Below are positions 8,413 to 15,741 of a stretch of 21,016 bases of DNA, in pieces; positions within the stretch are counted from its first letter, which is position 1, and every line of letters starts with the position of its first letter. The translations under genes were made by a program, and so were the position numbers. Location of the stretch: NCBI GenBank assembly GCA_031275595.1, contig JAISOO010000045.1:1-21016 (forward strand). Reading direction: 5' to 3'. The notes under the pieces were generated by a model that was not told where the DNA came from, made no database searches, and was given only the letters and a program-made list of their open reading frames with translations. Origin of the DNA: Spirochaetaceae bacterium. Lineage in GTDB: Bacteria > Spirochaetota > Spirochaetia > Treponematales > Breznakiellaceae.

Positions 8413-9270
8413 CTACTGTATTATCTTATCGATAATAATATTCACCTCTTCAATAAGTATCCCCGTATATCGCTCAATATTTTCGATTATATATTGCCGC
8501 AGCTCATGGATATTCCCCCCCAGTTGGGTTCCATAGGGAACGTCTATGGTAATGACCAGCCAATATCCGGCATCATCGTCTTTCACCGAAATTTTTTTTA
8601 TCCGTATGTTCTGGTTGTATTCATCCACGCAATGGATAACCATCTGGCTTAGAGCCGCCTCTGAAATAATAACCTTACCCCGTTTGGAGTATTCCGGCCG
8701 TACCACGGATTTTTCATGGACCTTGGGGGTTGGACCGATGGCATCGGGTCCGTTTTTCCGTTTAAAGATCTTGATGGCGTCATAAAAGATATTAGGATAG
8801 TTCCGCTTGATTTCGATGGAGGGTACGGGAATAACGTGTTTTCCCTCGACTTTCCGGGTCCTGATGGCCCGTTCTATTTCCTCCTGGGAGGCAATGTCCT
8901 CAATCTTGATAATTTTGCTCGGCGGGGGGAGCTGTAACCGGGAGGCGATTTTAATTACCATCTTTTCCGAAGTACCCAGGATAAGGACTTTTTTAAATTT
9001 TTCATTTTGAAGCCGCCGGGCAACCTCATCCCGCCGGGATTTTTCATCAAAGAGGGCGACTTTAACCGCCGCCAGGAAGGTTTTCTCTTTTTTTGCCGAA
9101 TGGCCCGCCACAATGCGGTTATCCCGGATCAACAATCCGTCGTCTATAATAAAATCAATATCGTACTTCTGGGCGACCAATACCGCCCGAAAACTTTTGC
9201 CGGTACCGCTTTCGCCAATCAGCGCGTAGGTTTTGATTCTTCTGAGGGTCCAAAAAAAACCTTGGAACAT
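8413..9270 (-). CDS. P-loop NTPase fused to an Asp23/Gls24-like domain
   Basis: This 285-residue protein has no signal peptide or membrane segment. A Walker A motif GESGTGKS lies at residues 19-26, followed by FIIDDGLLI, a possible Walker B region, and a helical linker with a basic middle. The last 95 residues or so (about 190-285) match the Asp23/Gls24 (DUF322) pattern: a GKVIISEAAL start, a central beta strand YWLVITIDV, and a C-terminal helix-strand ending in GILIEEVNIIID. I infer that it couples nucleotide binding to an Asp23-type envelope or stress function. It lies 27 bp after the RluA-type gene and has its own extended -10 box 7 nt before the ATG. Function unknown. Confidence 0.7.
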   Translation of the reverse strand: MFQGFFWTLRRIKTYALIGESGTGKSFRAVLVAQKYDIDFIIDDGLLIRDNRIVAGHSAKKEKTFLAAVKVALFDEKSRRDEVARRLQNEKFKKVLILGTSEKMVIKIASRLQLPPPSKIIKIEDIASQEEIERAIRTRKVEGKHVIPVPSIEIKRNYPNIFYDAIKIFKRKNGPDAIGPTPKVHEKSVVRPEYSKRGKVIISEAALSQMVIHCVDEYNQNIRIKKISVKDDDAGYWLVITIDVPYGTQLGGNIHELRQYIIENIERYTGILIEEVNIIIDKIIQ

Positions 9271-9277
9271 TACCCTA

Positions 9278-9286
9278 ATTATAACA
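9278..9286 (-). promoter_or_regulatory. Extended -10 promoter for the P-loop/Asp23 gene
   Basis: The minus strand reads TGTTATAAT, a perfect TATAAT with the TGn extension, seven nucleotides before the ATG at 9270. There is no good -35 box. A weak AGGG lies between the box and the start codon. If used, the transcript would be leaderless or nearly so, and transcription would be independent of the upstream RluA-type gene. Confidence 0.4.
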
Positions 9287-9297
9287 TCAAAGGACCG

Positions 9298-10248
9298 TTA
9301 TAGGGAGTAAGGAAAGTGGATTTTGGTGAATTTATCTCCAAAAAGTTCGTATGTCCTTCGAAAAAAAGCATCCGGAAGGGGCGCCGTTACTATTTGGGGG
9401 ACAGAGCTTATTCCCTCCCCGATAAATTCCAGGGAGCGGGCATGAAGAAAGATACCCGGCGTCCGGATACGGCCCCCGTATTTCCGGTCTCCCGCCAAAG
9501 GATATCCGTGGAGGGCCGCCTGGGCCCGGATCTGATGGGTCCTGCCTGTGGCTATTTCCAGGCTGATCAGGGAACAGCCGGAGCTTGAACCCAGGGTCCG
9601 TACCCTGGTCAGGGCCTTTTTGGCGTTTCCCCCGGGGATTCCGGCGGGGAAGGTCTTTTTTTGTTCCCGATCCCGGAAAAGCCAATCCTCCCAGACCTCC
9701 TGCTCCCCGGGGACTCCCTCTGCCAGGGCAAGGTATTGTTTTTTTATTCCTCCCCGGCGGAGGAGGGCGCTGAAATTCCGCGCTCCTTCCAGGCTGGTGG
9801 AAAAGGCGATGATTCCGCTGGTAGGTCTATCCAGACGGTGGAGGGGACCGGGCTTAAAAGAGAGGGAAGAGGGGAGTTTTCCCCTGAGGTAACGGAGAAC
9901 CTGGATTTCAAGACTTTCCGGCCCGTGGACCAGTAGCCCCGGGGGTTTATTCAGGAAGAGGAGCCCCGCCCCTTCCCAGAGTATATCCGGGGGGGGGAGG
10001 GTTCCGGGAGGAATCTTCCCCGGGTACAGGCCGGGCGGGCGGGAAAGACCGGTTTCCCCGGGGATCTCTATCCGCGCTCCCGGCGGCACCCGGTCTTTTG
10101 CCCGTCCGGGTTTCCCGTCCACCAGGATCCGGCCTTTCCGTAAAAGCCGGTATATCCCTGAAAGGGGCAGATCCGGACGGGCCTTCCGGAGGATCCGGTC
10201 CAGCCGGCGGCCTCCGTCATCGGCGCCGGTAATGAGTTCTAAGGCCAT
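9298..10248 (-). CDS. RluA-family pseudouridine synthase
   Basis: This 316-residue RNA pseudouridine synthase has an N-terminal S4 RNA-binding domain (about 1-62, with LDRILRK and RKGRILVDG), followed by the catalytic domain. The HRLDRPTSG motif contains the catalytic aspartate (Asp140), and GRTHQIRAQAALHGYPLAGD forms the C-terminal RNA-contact block. All key residues are present. The presence of S4 favours RluC/RluD-like rRNA targets, but the site modified cannot be assigned. It begins the minus-strand series that continues with the P-loop/Asp23 and TPR genes. No ribosome site precedes the ATG; instead a TATACT box ends six nucleotides upstream. Confidence 0.9.
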   Translation of the reverse strand: MALELITGADDGGRRLDRILRKARPDLPLSGIYRLLRKGRILVDGKPGRAKDRVPPGARIEIPGETGLSRPPGLYPGKIPPGTLPPPDILWEGAGLLFLNKPPGLLVHGPESLEIQVLRYLRGKLPSSLSFKPGPLHRLDRPTSGIIAFSTSLEGARNFSALLRRGGIKKQYLALAEGVPGEQEVWEDWLFRDREQKKTFPAGIPGGNAKKALTRVRTLGSSSGCSLISLEIATGRTHQIRAQAALHGYPLAGDRKYGGRIRTPGIFLHARSLEFIGEGISSVPQIVTAPLPDAFFRRTYELFGDKFTKIHFPYSL

Positions 10249-10254
10249 GTCTTG

Positions 10255-10285
10255 AGTATACCATGGAGCTATAATAAGCGTTCAA
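10255..10285 (-). promoter_or_regulatory. Promoter for the RluA-family gene
   Basis: On the minus strand TTGAAC (10285-10280) is followed after 19 nt by TATACT (10260-10255). Six bases (CAAGAC) then separate it from the ATG at 10248. The -10 box is strong, while the 19-nt spacing is long. The predicted start site falls on the ATG, giving a leaderless message. Confidence 0.45.
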
Positions 10286-10352
10286 TACCTTTGTTCCGGA
10301 CCTTCCGATTTCCTGTATTGACAAATTCGCCATCCTGGAGGATTGTTAAGTA

Positions 10353-10841
10353 ATGTCTGTTACCATGCCCATTAACGCAGAGTCACTTAAAGCCTTTTTT
10401 GAGAACCCCATATTTTTATCTGCCATAACCAGTTGGTTTTTTTCCCAGTTACTTAAGGCGATGGTTACCGCGCTGAGATCTCCCAAGCGTAACGGACGGG
10501 AAATTCTGGCGGCAATCGCGTGGCGGACCGGCGGGATGCCCTCAAGCCATTCGGCTTTGGTATCGGCTATGACCACTTCCGTTGCTTTTAGGGAGGGAAT
10601 AAATTCGAATTTATTTGTGGTTTCTTTTTGGTTTACCATTATTGTTATGCGGGATGCCCTTGGGGTACGCCGTTCTTCGGGAATTCAGGGCAGGGCTATC
10701 AATCTATTAAGCCGGAATGTGGCTGAACATCTGGGGGGTGAATACCATCCGGTTAAGGAAGTTCACGGTCATACTCCGTTGGAAGTGGTAGCCGGCACCC
10801 TCTTGGGCATTTTTATGGCCTCGGCCTATACTTTTTTATAG
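10353..10841 (+). CDS. Divergent PAP2 family (DUF212/YuiD-like) membrane protein
   Basis: This 162-residue integral membrane protein belongs to the acid phosphatase/haloperoxidase-related DUF212 family. The family signatures are present: GGMPSSHSA (60-68), MRDALGVRRSSG (99-110) and KEVHGHTPLEVVAG (135-148). They resemble the phosphatase motifs of PAP2 enzymes, so a lipid-phosphate phosphatase role is possible but unproven. Three or four hydrophobic helices are visible. A GGAGG ribosome site precedes the ATG. It starts a run of closely packed genes: the next gene begins 6 bp after its stop and leads directly into rnfC, so it is probably co-transcribed with the Rnf-like genes. Confidence 0.82.
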   Translation: MSVTMPINAESLKAFFENPIFLSAITSWFFSQLLKAMVTALRSPKRNGREILAAIAWRTGGMPSSHSALVSAMTTSVAFREGINSNLFVVSFWFTIIVMRDALGVRRSSGIQGRAINLLSRNVAEHLGGEYHPVKEVHGHTPLEVVAGTLLGIFMASAYTFL

Positions 10842-10847
10842 CGTCTT

Positions 10848-12281
10848 ATGTCTTTTAGGAAATCCACGATTATTTCGGTGTTTGTTTCCTTATCCCTGGG
10901 CTTGGGGATGATTTATATGGCCCATTTATTCCTTCCGTCCCCCGGGGGGGAGGGATATGCGGTGCTTTCCTTGGATGTTTCCTGTGAAGACCGGTACATC
11001 GGGGAATTGTTGGAGCGGGGAAATTGGGGGAATTATATTTCCGAATCAACCCAATGGGTCTTCTGGGATAACTTTGAGGAGCTGGTACAAATATCGCTGG
11101 AATCCTACGGGAAGCGGGTTGAATCCTTTGACCCCCGGAACGATGGATACGCCGGACGGCTGGAATCTTTTTTTGTGCATGGGGGCAGGCGATTTTTCTT
11201 TATCCCCCTTTCGGCGGATTTTTGGGGGATTTCCCGGGAAAAGATAGAAGAAAGCCTCGCCCGCTGTTTGGAGGGCATCCCCTTCCAGGTGGAATTTCCC
11301 AGCGTTTCCCGGCCTTTGGGGATATATGCCCTCCTTTTTGCCGCCGCCTCTGTGGGGATGCTCCTGTTTTCCGGGGCTCCCCGGGCAGGGATAAGCCTCC
11401 TTCCCCTGTTGGCCGCCTTATCCTATCTGGGGCCGGGGGGATTCGCCCTGTCCGCGTCCCTCACCGCTCTTTTCGGACTGCTCCTGCAGCCCCTGCGGGA
11501 ATTTTTCGTATCCCGGCGTTACCGGCGTCATTACGCCGGAATCGCTAAAAAAACAAGGCTTTTCAAGTTCCAGTGGGGGGCGATCCCCCTCTTTTTAGTG
11601 ATTTATGGGGCAATCTGCTGCCTGGGATCTTTCCCGATATTCCTGGGGGCGGGTGGAATTTTTTCATTTTTCCTCATCCTGGGACTGTCCCTCTGGGCGG
11701 AATCGAAGCGGGGAACCGCCATGGGGCATATCCGGTTTGTACCGGTGCCGATTTCGCTCCCCTTCCCGGGGATGGGCACGTTTTCCCGGATCATGCTCCC
11801 CTTTGCCCTGGGTTCCCTGGGCGCCCTGTTTTTGCCTTCCCTGATCCTGGGGTCCGGTTATGCCCTTGGGGATAATCCTCCGGTTTCGGTGGAATGGCAG
11901 GAGTATACGATAAATCCCGGGGAATACGAAGCCCATGCCGCGTTTCAGGCTTCTTTTTCCTTACGGCCCCTTCGGCCCGGTGGGGATAACCCGGAAAATG
12001 GCGAGTATCTGCGGTATCATCGGGCTGAGGATGGCCTTATCGGGGATTATTCGGCGGCTGAGGATGGCCATCTCCGGGAGATCGCCCCCTTTCCCCTGGA
12101 AGATCTTATGAATTTTCTTACCCGGCGGGAACATATCCGGACATTGGTTTATACCCCAAGGGATATGATCCCGGTCTTTATGGTCTTGTTTTTTTGTATC
12201 CCGGTTTTCTTTTTGAGAGGGCGCCGGCATAGCAAAAAGAAACGATTATTGGTATATAATGATAAACGGATTGCCGCATGA
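10848..12281 (+). CDS. Unrecognised multi-pass membrane protein, coupled to rnfC
   Basis: I do not recognise this 477-residue protein. It has one N-terminal membrane helix (about 7-29), a roughly 125-residue soluble region likely outside the cytoplasm, then five or six hydrophobic helices between 157 and 335. A second soluble segment (about 340-435) follows, with a last helix (about 440-457) and a very basic tail (RGRRHSKKKR). The start lacks a clear ribosome site and lies 6 bp after the DUF212 stop. The stop overlaps the rnfC start as ATGA, so it is translationally coupled to rnfC. Its position suggests an accessory subunit or assembly factor of the Rnf-like complex, which is an inference from context alone. 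Confidence 0.65.
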   Translation: MSFRKSTIISVFVSLSLGLGMIYMAHLFLPSPGGEGYAVLSLDVSCEDRYIGELLERGNWGNYISESTQWVFWDNFEELVQISLESYGKRVESFDPRNDGYAGRLESFFVHGGRRFFFIPLSADFWGISREKIEESLARCLEGIPFQVEFPSVSRPLGIYALLFAAASVGMLLFSGAPRAGISLLPLLAALSYLGPGGFALSASLTALFGLLLQPLREFFVSRRYRRHYAGIAKKTRLFKFQWGAIPLFLVIYGAICCLGSFPIFLGAGGIFSFFLILGLSLWAESKRGTAMGHIRFVPVPISLPFPGMGTFSRIMLPFALGSLGALFLPSLILGSGYALGDNPPVSVEWQEYTINPGEYEAHAAFQASFSLRPLRPGGDNPENGEYLRYHRAEDGLIGDYSAAEDGHLREIAPFPLEDLMNFLTRREHIRTLVYTPRDMIPVFMVLFFCIPVFFLRGRRHSKKKRLLVYNDKRIAA

Positions 12282-13600
12282 AAATATATTCTTTTCCCCA
12301 AGGGGGAATTTCCTTTGACGATGTGACCGTACCTCCCCGGGACAGTAGTGTTATGGCTTTTCTGCCGGGACTTTCGGTTATACCCCTGGTCCAGCATACC
12401 GGACGCCGGGCCTATCCCATCGTTTCCGTGGGGGATTTTGTCCGTGAGGGGATGCTTGTGGGCAGGGCCCAGGGCGCGGGTTCGGCGAACGTACACGCTA
12501 CGGTTCCGGGAAGGGTGGTCCGTATGGTTTCATGGAAAATGGGGGACGATCATATTAACGATGCCCTGGTAATACGGATGGAGGGGGCCTTTGAAAGATT
12601 GGGGAAACAGGAAGAGGTTTTCTCCTGGCGGGGACTCTCCTCGTTTGATTTAAGACAGCTTATTGCCGAATACGGGATTGTGGAAATGGAAGGAGTGGGC
12701 CGTCCGGTATCGGATATGTTCACCGCCCTCCGTTCCCTCAAAGAGCCCCATACCCTGGTACTCCGCTGCGTGTTTGACGATCCCTGGCTGGCGGCGGATT
12801 ATGTTTTGTGCCAGGAGCGGATAAAGGCAGTGGTGGAAGGGAGTTTTATTACCGCTTCCGCCGCCCGGGTATCCCGTATCGTTTTTGCGGTTTCTTATAA
12901 AGAGAAAGAACTGGGAGCCAAACTTCTTGACGAAGCGGAATCGATCTCCCCGGACTTTCCCCTGTCCCTGGTCCTGGTAAGTTCCCGGTATCCCCAGCGG
13001 AACCGCCGGGAGCTTACCTATGCCCTGCGGCTTTTTGAAAAAAGGGAAGGGCTGAACTTCGGTTCTCTGTTGTTCCTGGGGCCTGCCACCGCCGCGGCGA
13101 TCCATGACGCGATAAAACTGAAAAAACCCATTCTGGACCGGTATGTGGCGGTAGGGGGTTCCGCAGTCAAGACCCCTCAGGTGATGAAGGTACGGATAGG
13201 TACTCGGATAGGGGAGGTTTTCGCGGAATGCGGCGGTTTTATTGATACGCCCCAACGGATTGCCACCGGTTCTCCCCTGCGGGGGCGGGCCGTAGCGGAT
13301 CTGGACGAACCTATCGTCAAAACCACCTATGGGGTATTTGCCATTTTAGAGAAACAGTTGGGGGGTACCGCCGTTAGAAATTGTATCGGTTGCGGGGAAT
13401 GCAGGGTGGTATGTCCGGTCGGATTGGATCCAAAGGTTTTGTTTAAAAGTATTCATACGAAACAAAGGGGAGGGGCTGTCTGGAAACGGGCCGGTGAGTG
13501 TCACGGCTGCGGTTGCTGCGAAGTGGTTTGCCCCTCCATGATACCCTTAAGTACCACCATCGTGAATTCCATATATGGAGGACATCCCGATGTTCCATAA
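12278..13600 (+). CDS. rnfC: RnfC-like subunit with intact ferredoxin motifs but altered FMN/NADH site
   Basis: This 440-residue peripheral subunit of an Rnf-type electron-transport complex shows the RnfC N-terminal barrel-like region (FPQGGI; IPLVQHTGRRAYPIVSVGD; NVHATVPGRV). The central complex-I 51-kDa-like domain and a C-terminal ferredoxin domain follow. Two complete C-x2-C-x2-C-x3-C-P motifs are present: Cys369/372/375/379 and Cys408/411/414/418. The glycine-rich FMN/NADH loop, normally near GLGGAGFPT, reads EMEGVGRPV here, and the usual NGAECEPY block reads RCVFDDPW. FMN and NADH binding are therefore doubtful. It overlaps the upstream membrane-protein gene by 4 bp and rnfD by 11 bp. 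Confidence 0.88.
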   Translation: MKIYSFPQGGISFDDVTVPPRDSSVMAFLPGLSVIPLVQHTGRRAYPIVSVGDFVREGMLVGRAQGAGSANVHATVPGRVVRMVSWKMGDDHINDALVIRMEGAFERLGKQEEVFSWRGLSSFDLRQLIAEYGIVEMEGVGRPVSDMFTALRSLKEPHTLVLRCVFDDPWLAADYVLCQERIKAVVEGSFITASAARVSRIVFAVSYKEKELGAKLLDEAESISPDFPLSLVLVSSRYPQRNRRELTYALRLFEKREGLNFGSLLFLGPATAAAIHDAIKLKKPILDRYVAVGGSAVKTPQVMKVRIGTRIGEVFAECGGFIDTPQRIATGSPLRGRAVADLDEPIVKTTYGVFAILEKQLGGTAVRNCIGCGECRVVCPVGLDPKVLFKSIHTKQRGGAVWKRAGECHGCGCCEVVCPSMIPLSTTIVNSIYGGHPDVP

Positions 13601-14660
13601 GGATTTGGTACTCTTGGAGAAGCCCCAAATAAATCTTGCCCGTTCCACTGCGGCGCGTATGTGGCGGGTAAGCCTCTGCGCCGGCATGACCATCCTCCAG
13701 TCTGCCTTGACCGATTCCTACCGTTCCTTGATTATCGCCCTGAGCGCGGTGGCTTCGGCGGCCGCGGTGGAATTGCTGATCTTCGCTAAAACAAAAAAAT
13801 TAACCCTGGGGGATGGAAGCACCGTTGCCTCGGCATTGATTCTTTCACTCCTTCTGCCGAACCATATTCATCCGGTTATTGCCGCCCTGGGCGCGGTTTT
13901 TGCCATCGCCGTGGTTAAAAGCAGTTTTGGGGGCTTGGGAACAAACTGGGTAAATCCTGCCCTGGGGGGCTGGTTTTTTATCCGCTTTTCCTGGCCTGTA
14001 CTGTTTGCCAATGCCCTGAAGGGTTCTCCTCTGACCATACTCTCCGAAAACCTGAGCCGGGGTTTTTCCGATCCCCTGGGTTCTCCCATGGATATTCTGA
14101 AAATAAGCGGAGCCGCCGGCAATACCCTGGACAATGCCCTGACCTCGTTTTTAAATAACACTATTTTTTCTATAACCCACACAGAATTATCCGAAGGGTA
14201 TATGGAGTTTTTCGTCCTGACCCGGCCAGGGATCATCGCCGACCGGGGCCTTACCGCTTTCCTCCTGGGTTCCATCATAATTACCGCCTCCCAGGTAAAC
14301 CGCGCTTGGGTTCCCGGGGTATTTTTGGGAGTTTACGCCGTTTTTGTCCGGATCTTTGGAGCGTTGCCCCTGGGAGGGCCCTTGGGCCAGGGGGATTTGC
14401 TCTTCGGCCTTCTAACCGGCGGCACCCTGACGGCGGCTTTTTTGTTGGTCGCGGATCCGGTAACGGGACCAAATTCGAACATAGGCGCCCTTATCGCCGC
14501 TGTGTTAGGCGGGTTTCTTACGTTTCTCTTTAAATTTAAAGGGAATGAACCCTACGGGGCTTTTTTTGCGGTGTTTCTTCTCAATGCCCTGATGCCCCTT
14601 ATCCGGAATATGGAAAACCGGTTTCTGAGCCGGAAACGGAGAGATCCATGGGATGGATAA
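13590..14660 (+). CDS. rnfD: RnfD-like membrane subunit without the flavin-attachment threonine
   Basis: This 356-residue multi-helix membrane protein belongs to the RnfD/NqrB family. Family blocks include DGSTVASALILSLLLP (75-90) and GGLGTNWVNPALGG (114-127), as well as the late LVADPVTGP region. Ordinary RnfD carries covalent FMN on the Thr of an SGAT-type motif. Here the nearest matches are SGAA (173-176) or, by another alignment, Met167 in DPLGSPM; neither keeps the threonine. The start at 13590 is chosen over the ATG at 13575 because GGAGG (13577-13581) sits 8 nt before it. It overlaps rnfC by 11 bp and rnfG by 13 bp. Confidence 0.87.
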   Translation: MFHKDLVLLEKPQINLARSTAARMWRVSLCAGMTILQSALTDSYRSLIIALSAVASAAAVELLIFAKTKKLTLGDGSTVASALILSLLLPNHIHPVIAALGAVFAIAVVKSSFGGLGTNWVNPALGGWFFIRFSWPVLFANALKGSPLTILSENLSRGFSDPLGSPMDILKISGAAGNTLDNALTSFLNNTIFSITHTELSEGYMEFFVLTRPGIIADRGLTAFLLGSIIITASQVNRAWVPGVFLGVYAVFVRIFGALPLGGPLGQGDLLFGLLTGGTLTAAFLLVADPVTGPNSNIGALIAAVLGGFLTFLFKFKGNEPYGAFFAVFLLNALMPLIRNMENRFLSRKRRDPWDG

Positions 14661-15109
14661 AATTCAGGGATATTTCGAGGTTTAAAGAGCCGGGGGTATT
14701 GGGAGGATGGTTACTGGGGATCTTCCTTTTAGGAGGCCTGTTATGGTATGGCACCCAGGGCGCCCGGGCGAAGGTGATGATGCGGTCGGTAAACACGGTT
14801 TTAGAGGCCCGGGGGGATCCCCGGCGCTTACAGGATCCCCTGTTTCCCTGGTTAACCCCGGAACAGGGAAGCTGGTTTTCCTTGACGGATGCCAAGGGCA
14901 GGGCCGTGGTTTTTTCGATAATTGCCGATGGAACCTTTGTTCCCTTCGCCGCCATGATTTCCCCCGAGGGGAAGGTTGAAGAACTTGTGCCGCTGACCGG
15001 TAATTCCATCCGCATGGCGGATCGTCTTTCTCCGGAAACCATCGCGATCTATGTCAGGCGTATTGAGGCGGCGGAACTTCGGGATTCCTCCCGGAAAGGA
15101 AAAAAATGA
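14648..15109 (+). CDS. rnfG: Short RnfG-like subunit lacking the flavinylation motif
   Basis: This 153-residue protein has one N-terminal membrane helix (about 17-34) and a soluble domain. The position between rnfD and rnfE and the partial FMN_bind-like pattern (SLTDAKGRAVVFSIIADGTFVPFAAMISPEGKVEEL) identify it as RnfG. Typical RnfG proteins are about 180-220 residues and contain an ETPGLG block and a DxxSGAT(I/V)T(S) site where FMN is attached. Both are absent; the only similar string is LTGNSIR (116-122), without the acidic residue and alanine. The protein appears internally shortened. A GGAG ribosome site lies 6 nt before the ATG, and the stop overlaps rnfE as ATGA. Confidence 0.75.
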   Translation: MGWIKFRDISRFKEPGVLGGWLLGIFLLGGLLWYGTQGARAKVMMRSVNTVLEARGDPRRLQDPLFPWLTPEQGSWFSLTDAKGRAVVFSIIADGTFVPFAAMISPEGKVEELVPLTGNSIRMADRLSPETIAIYVRRIEAAELRDSSRKGKK

Positions 15110-15741
15110 AAGAAGCCTATCAAAATCATTTGTTTTGGGGGATCCATGGGCCCCTTTCTTCCCTGACTAATATATTTTTTCTGGTCATAGCCTCCGGTCG
15201 TACCGCCTTTGCCCTGACCGCGTTGGGTGCCCTCCTTTGGGTTTACGGTATGACCATCGTTGGGATCTGTTTGGGAAGGCCGGTTCTCCCGCGAAAAGGG
15301 AAGAAGATCCTGTATGTTTTTCTATCCGCCCTTTTCAGTAGTTTTTACCTGATGATCCTGAATTTTTTAAATCCCCTGTTGGCCTTGGAGTGTACCCTGT
15401 TTGTTATCCTGGCGCCGGTATCCCTTATCGGCTCGGGAATAATAGAGCGGGTGGAATCCATGGAGCCGGAGGATGCCCTGGCCAGGGCCCTGCTGGAAGC
15501 CCTGGTTCTGGGAATTTTGATCATTGCCTTGGCCCTGATCCGGGAGCCTTTGGGCTTTGGTTCCCTTTCGGTTCCCGGCGGGACCTTTGGGATTATTGAA
15601 TTGTTCAACCACGATACGGAGGGAATCATCCCCTTATGGATCATTTCAAGTTCCACCGGCGCCTTTTTGTTGTTGGGTTACGGTATGGCTCTTTTCCGGT
15701 TTTACCGGAAAAGAGCCGGCGAAGCGGAGGATAGCGAATGA
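15106..15741 (+). CDS. rnfE: RnfE-like membrane subunit lacking [2Fe-2S] cysteines
   Basis: This 211-residue integral membrane protein belongs to the RnfE/NqrD family, with about six helices. Conserved blocks include LALIREPLGFGSL (142-154, family IREx(L/I)GxGxL) and the C-terminal FNHD...STGAFLLLGYGMAL region. In normal RnfE one cysteine lies in GLCP near the N terminus and another in VNCIILGRAEAFA. Here the first site reads GIHG (His14). Counting back from IRE without gaps, the second is Ser106; Cys96 lies about ten residues away and is not aligned. It overlaps rnfG and rnfA as ATGA at both ends. Confidence 0.85.
   Translation: MKEAYQNHLFWGIHGPLSSLTNIFFLVIASGRTAFALTALGALLWVYGMTIVGICLGRPVLPRKGKKILYVFLSALFSSFYLMILNFLNPLLALECTLFVILAPVSLIGSGIIERVESMEPEDALARALLEALVLGILIIALALIREPLGFGSLSVPGGTFGIIELFNHDTEGIIPLWIISSSTGAFLLLGYGMALFRFYRKRAGEAEDSE

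Noticed and set aside
10318..10323. Perfect TTGACA upstream of the DUF212 gene
   Set aside because: No -10 match follows at 16-18 nt, and a promoter here would leave the GGAGG ribosome site outside the transcript. A TATAAT at 10270-10275 is an alternative but also lacks a -35 box.
12254..12259. TATAAT near the end of the 477-aa membrane protein gene, before rnfC
   Set aside because: It lies inside the coding region, has no -35 match at 16-18 nt, and rnfC is translationally coupled to the upstream gene.
15106..15741. Cys96 of RnfE as a retained [2Fe-2S] ligand
   Set aside because: Gap-free counting back from the conserved IRE puts Ser106 at the ligand position; Cys96 is about ten residues earlier. 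It remains possible only if a gap is allowed.
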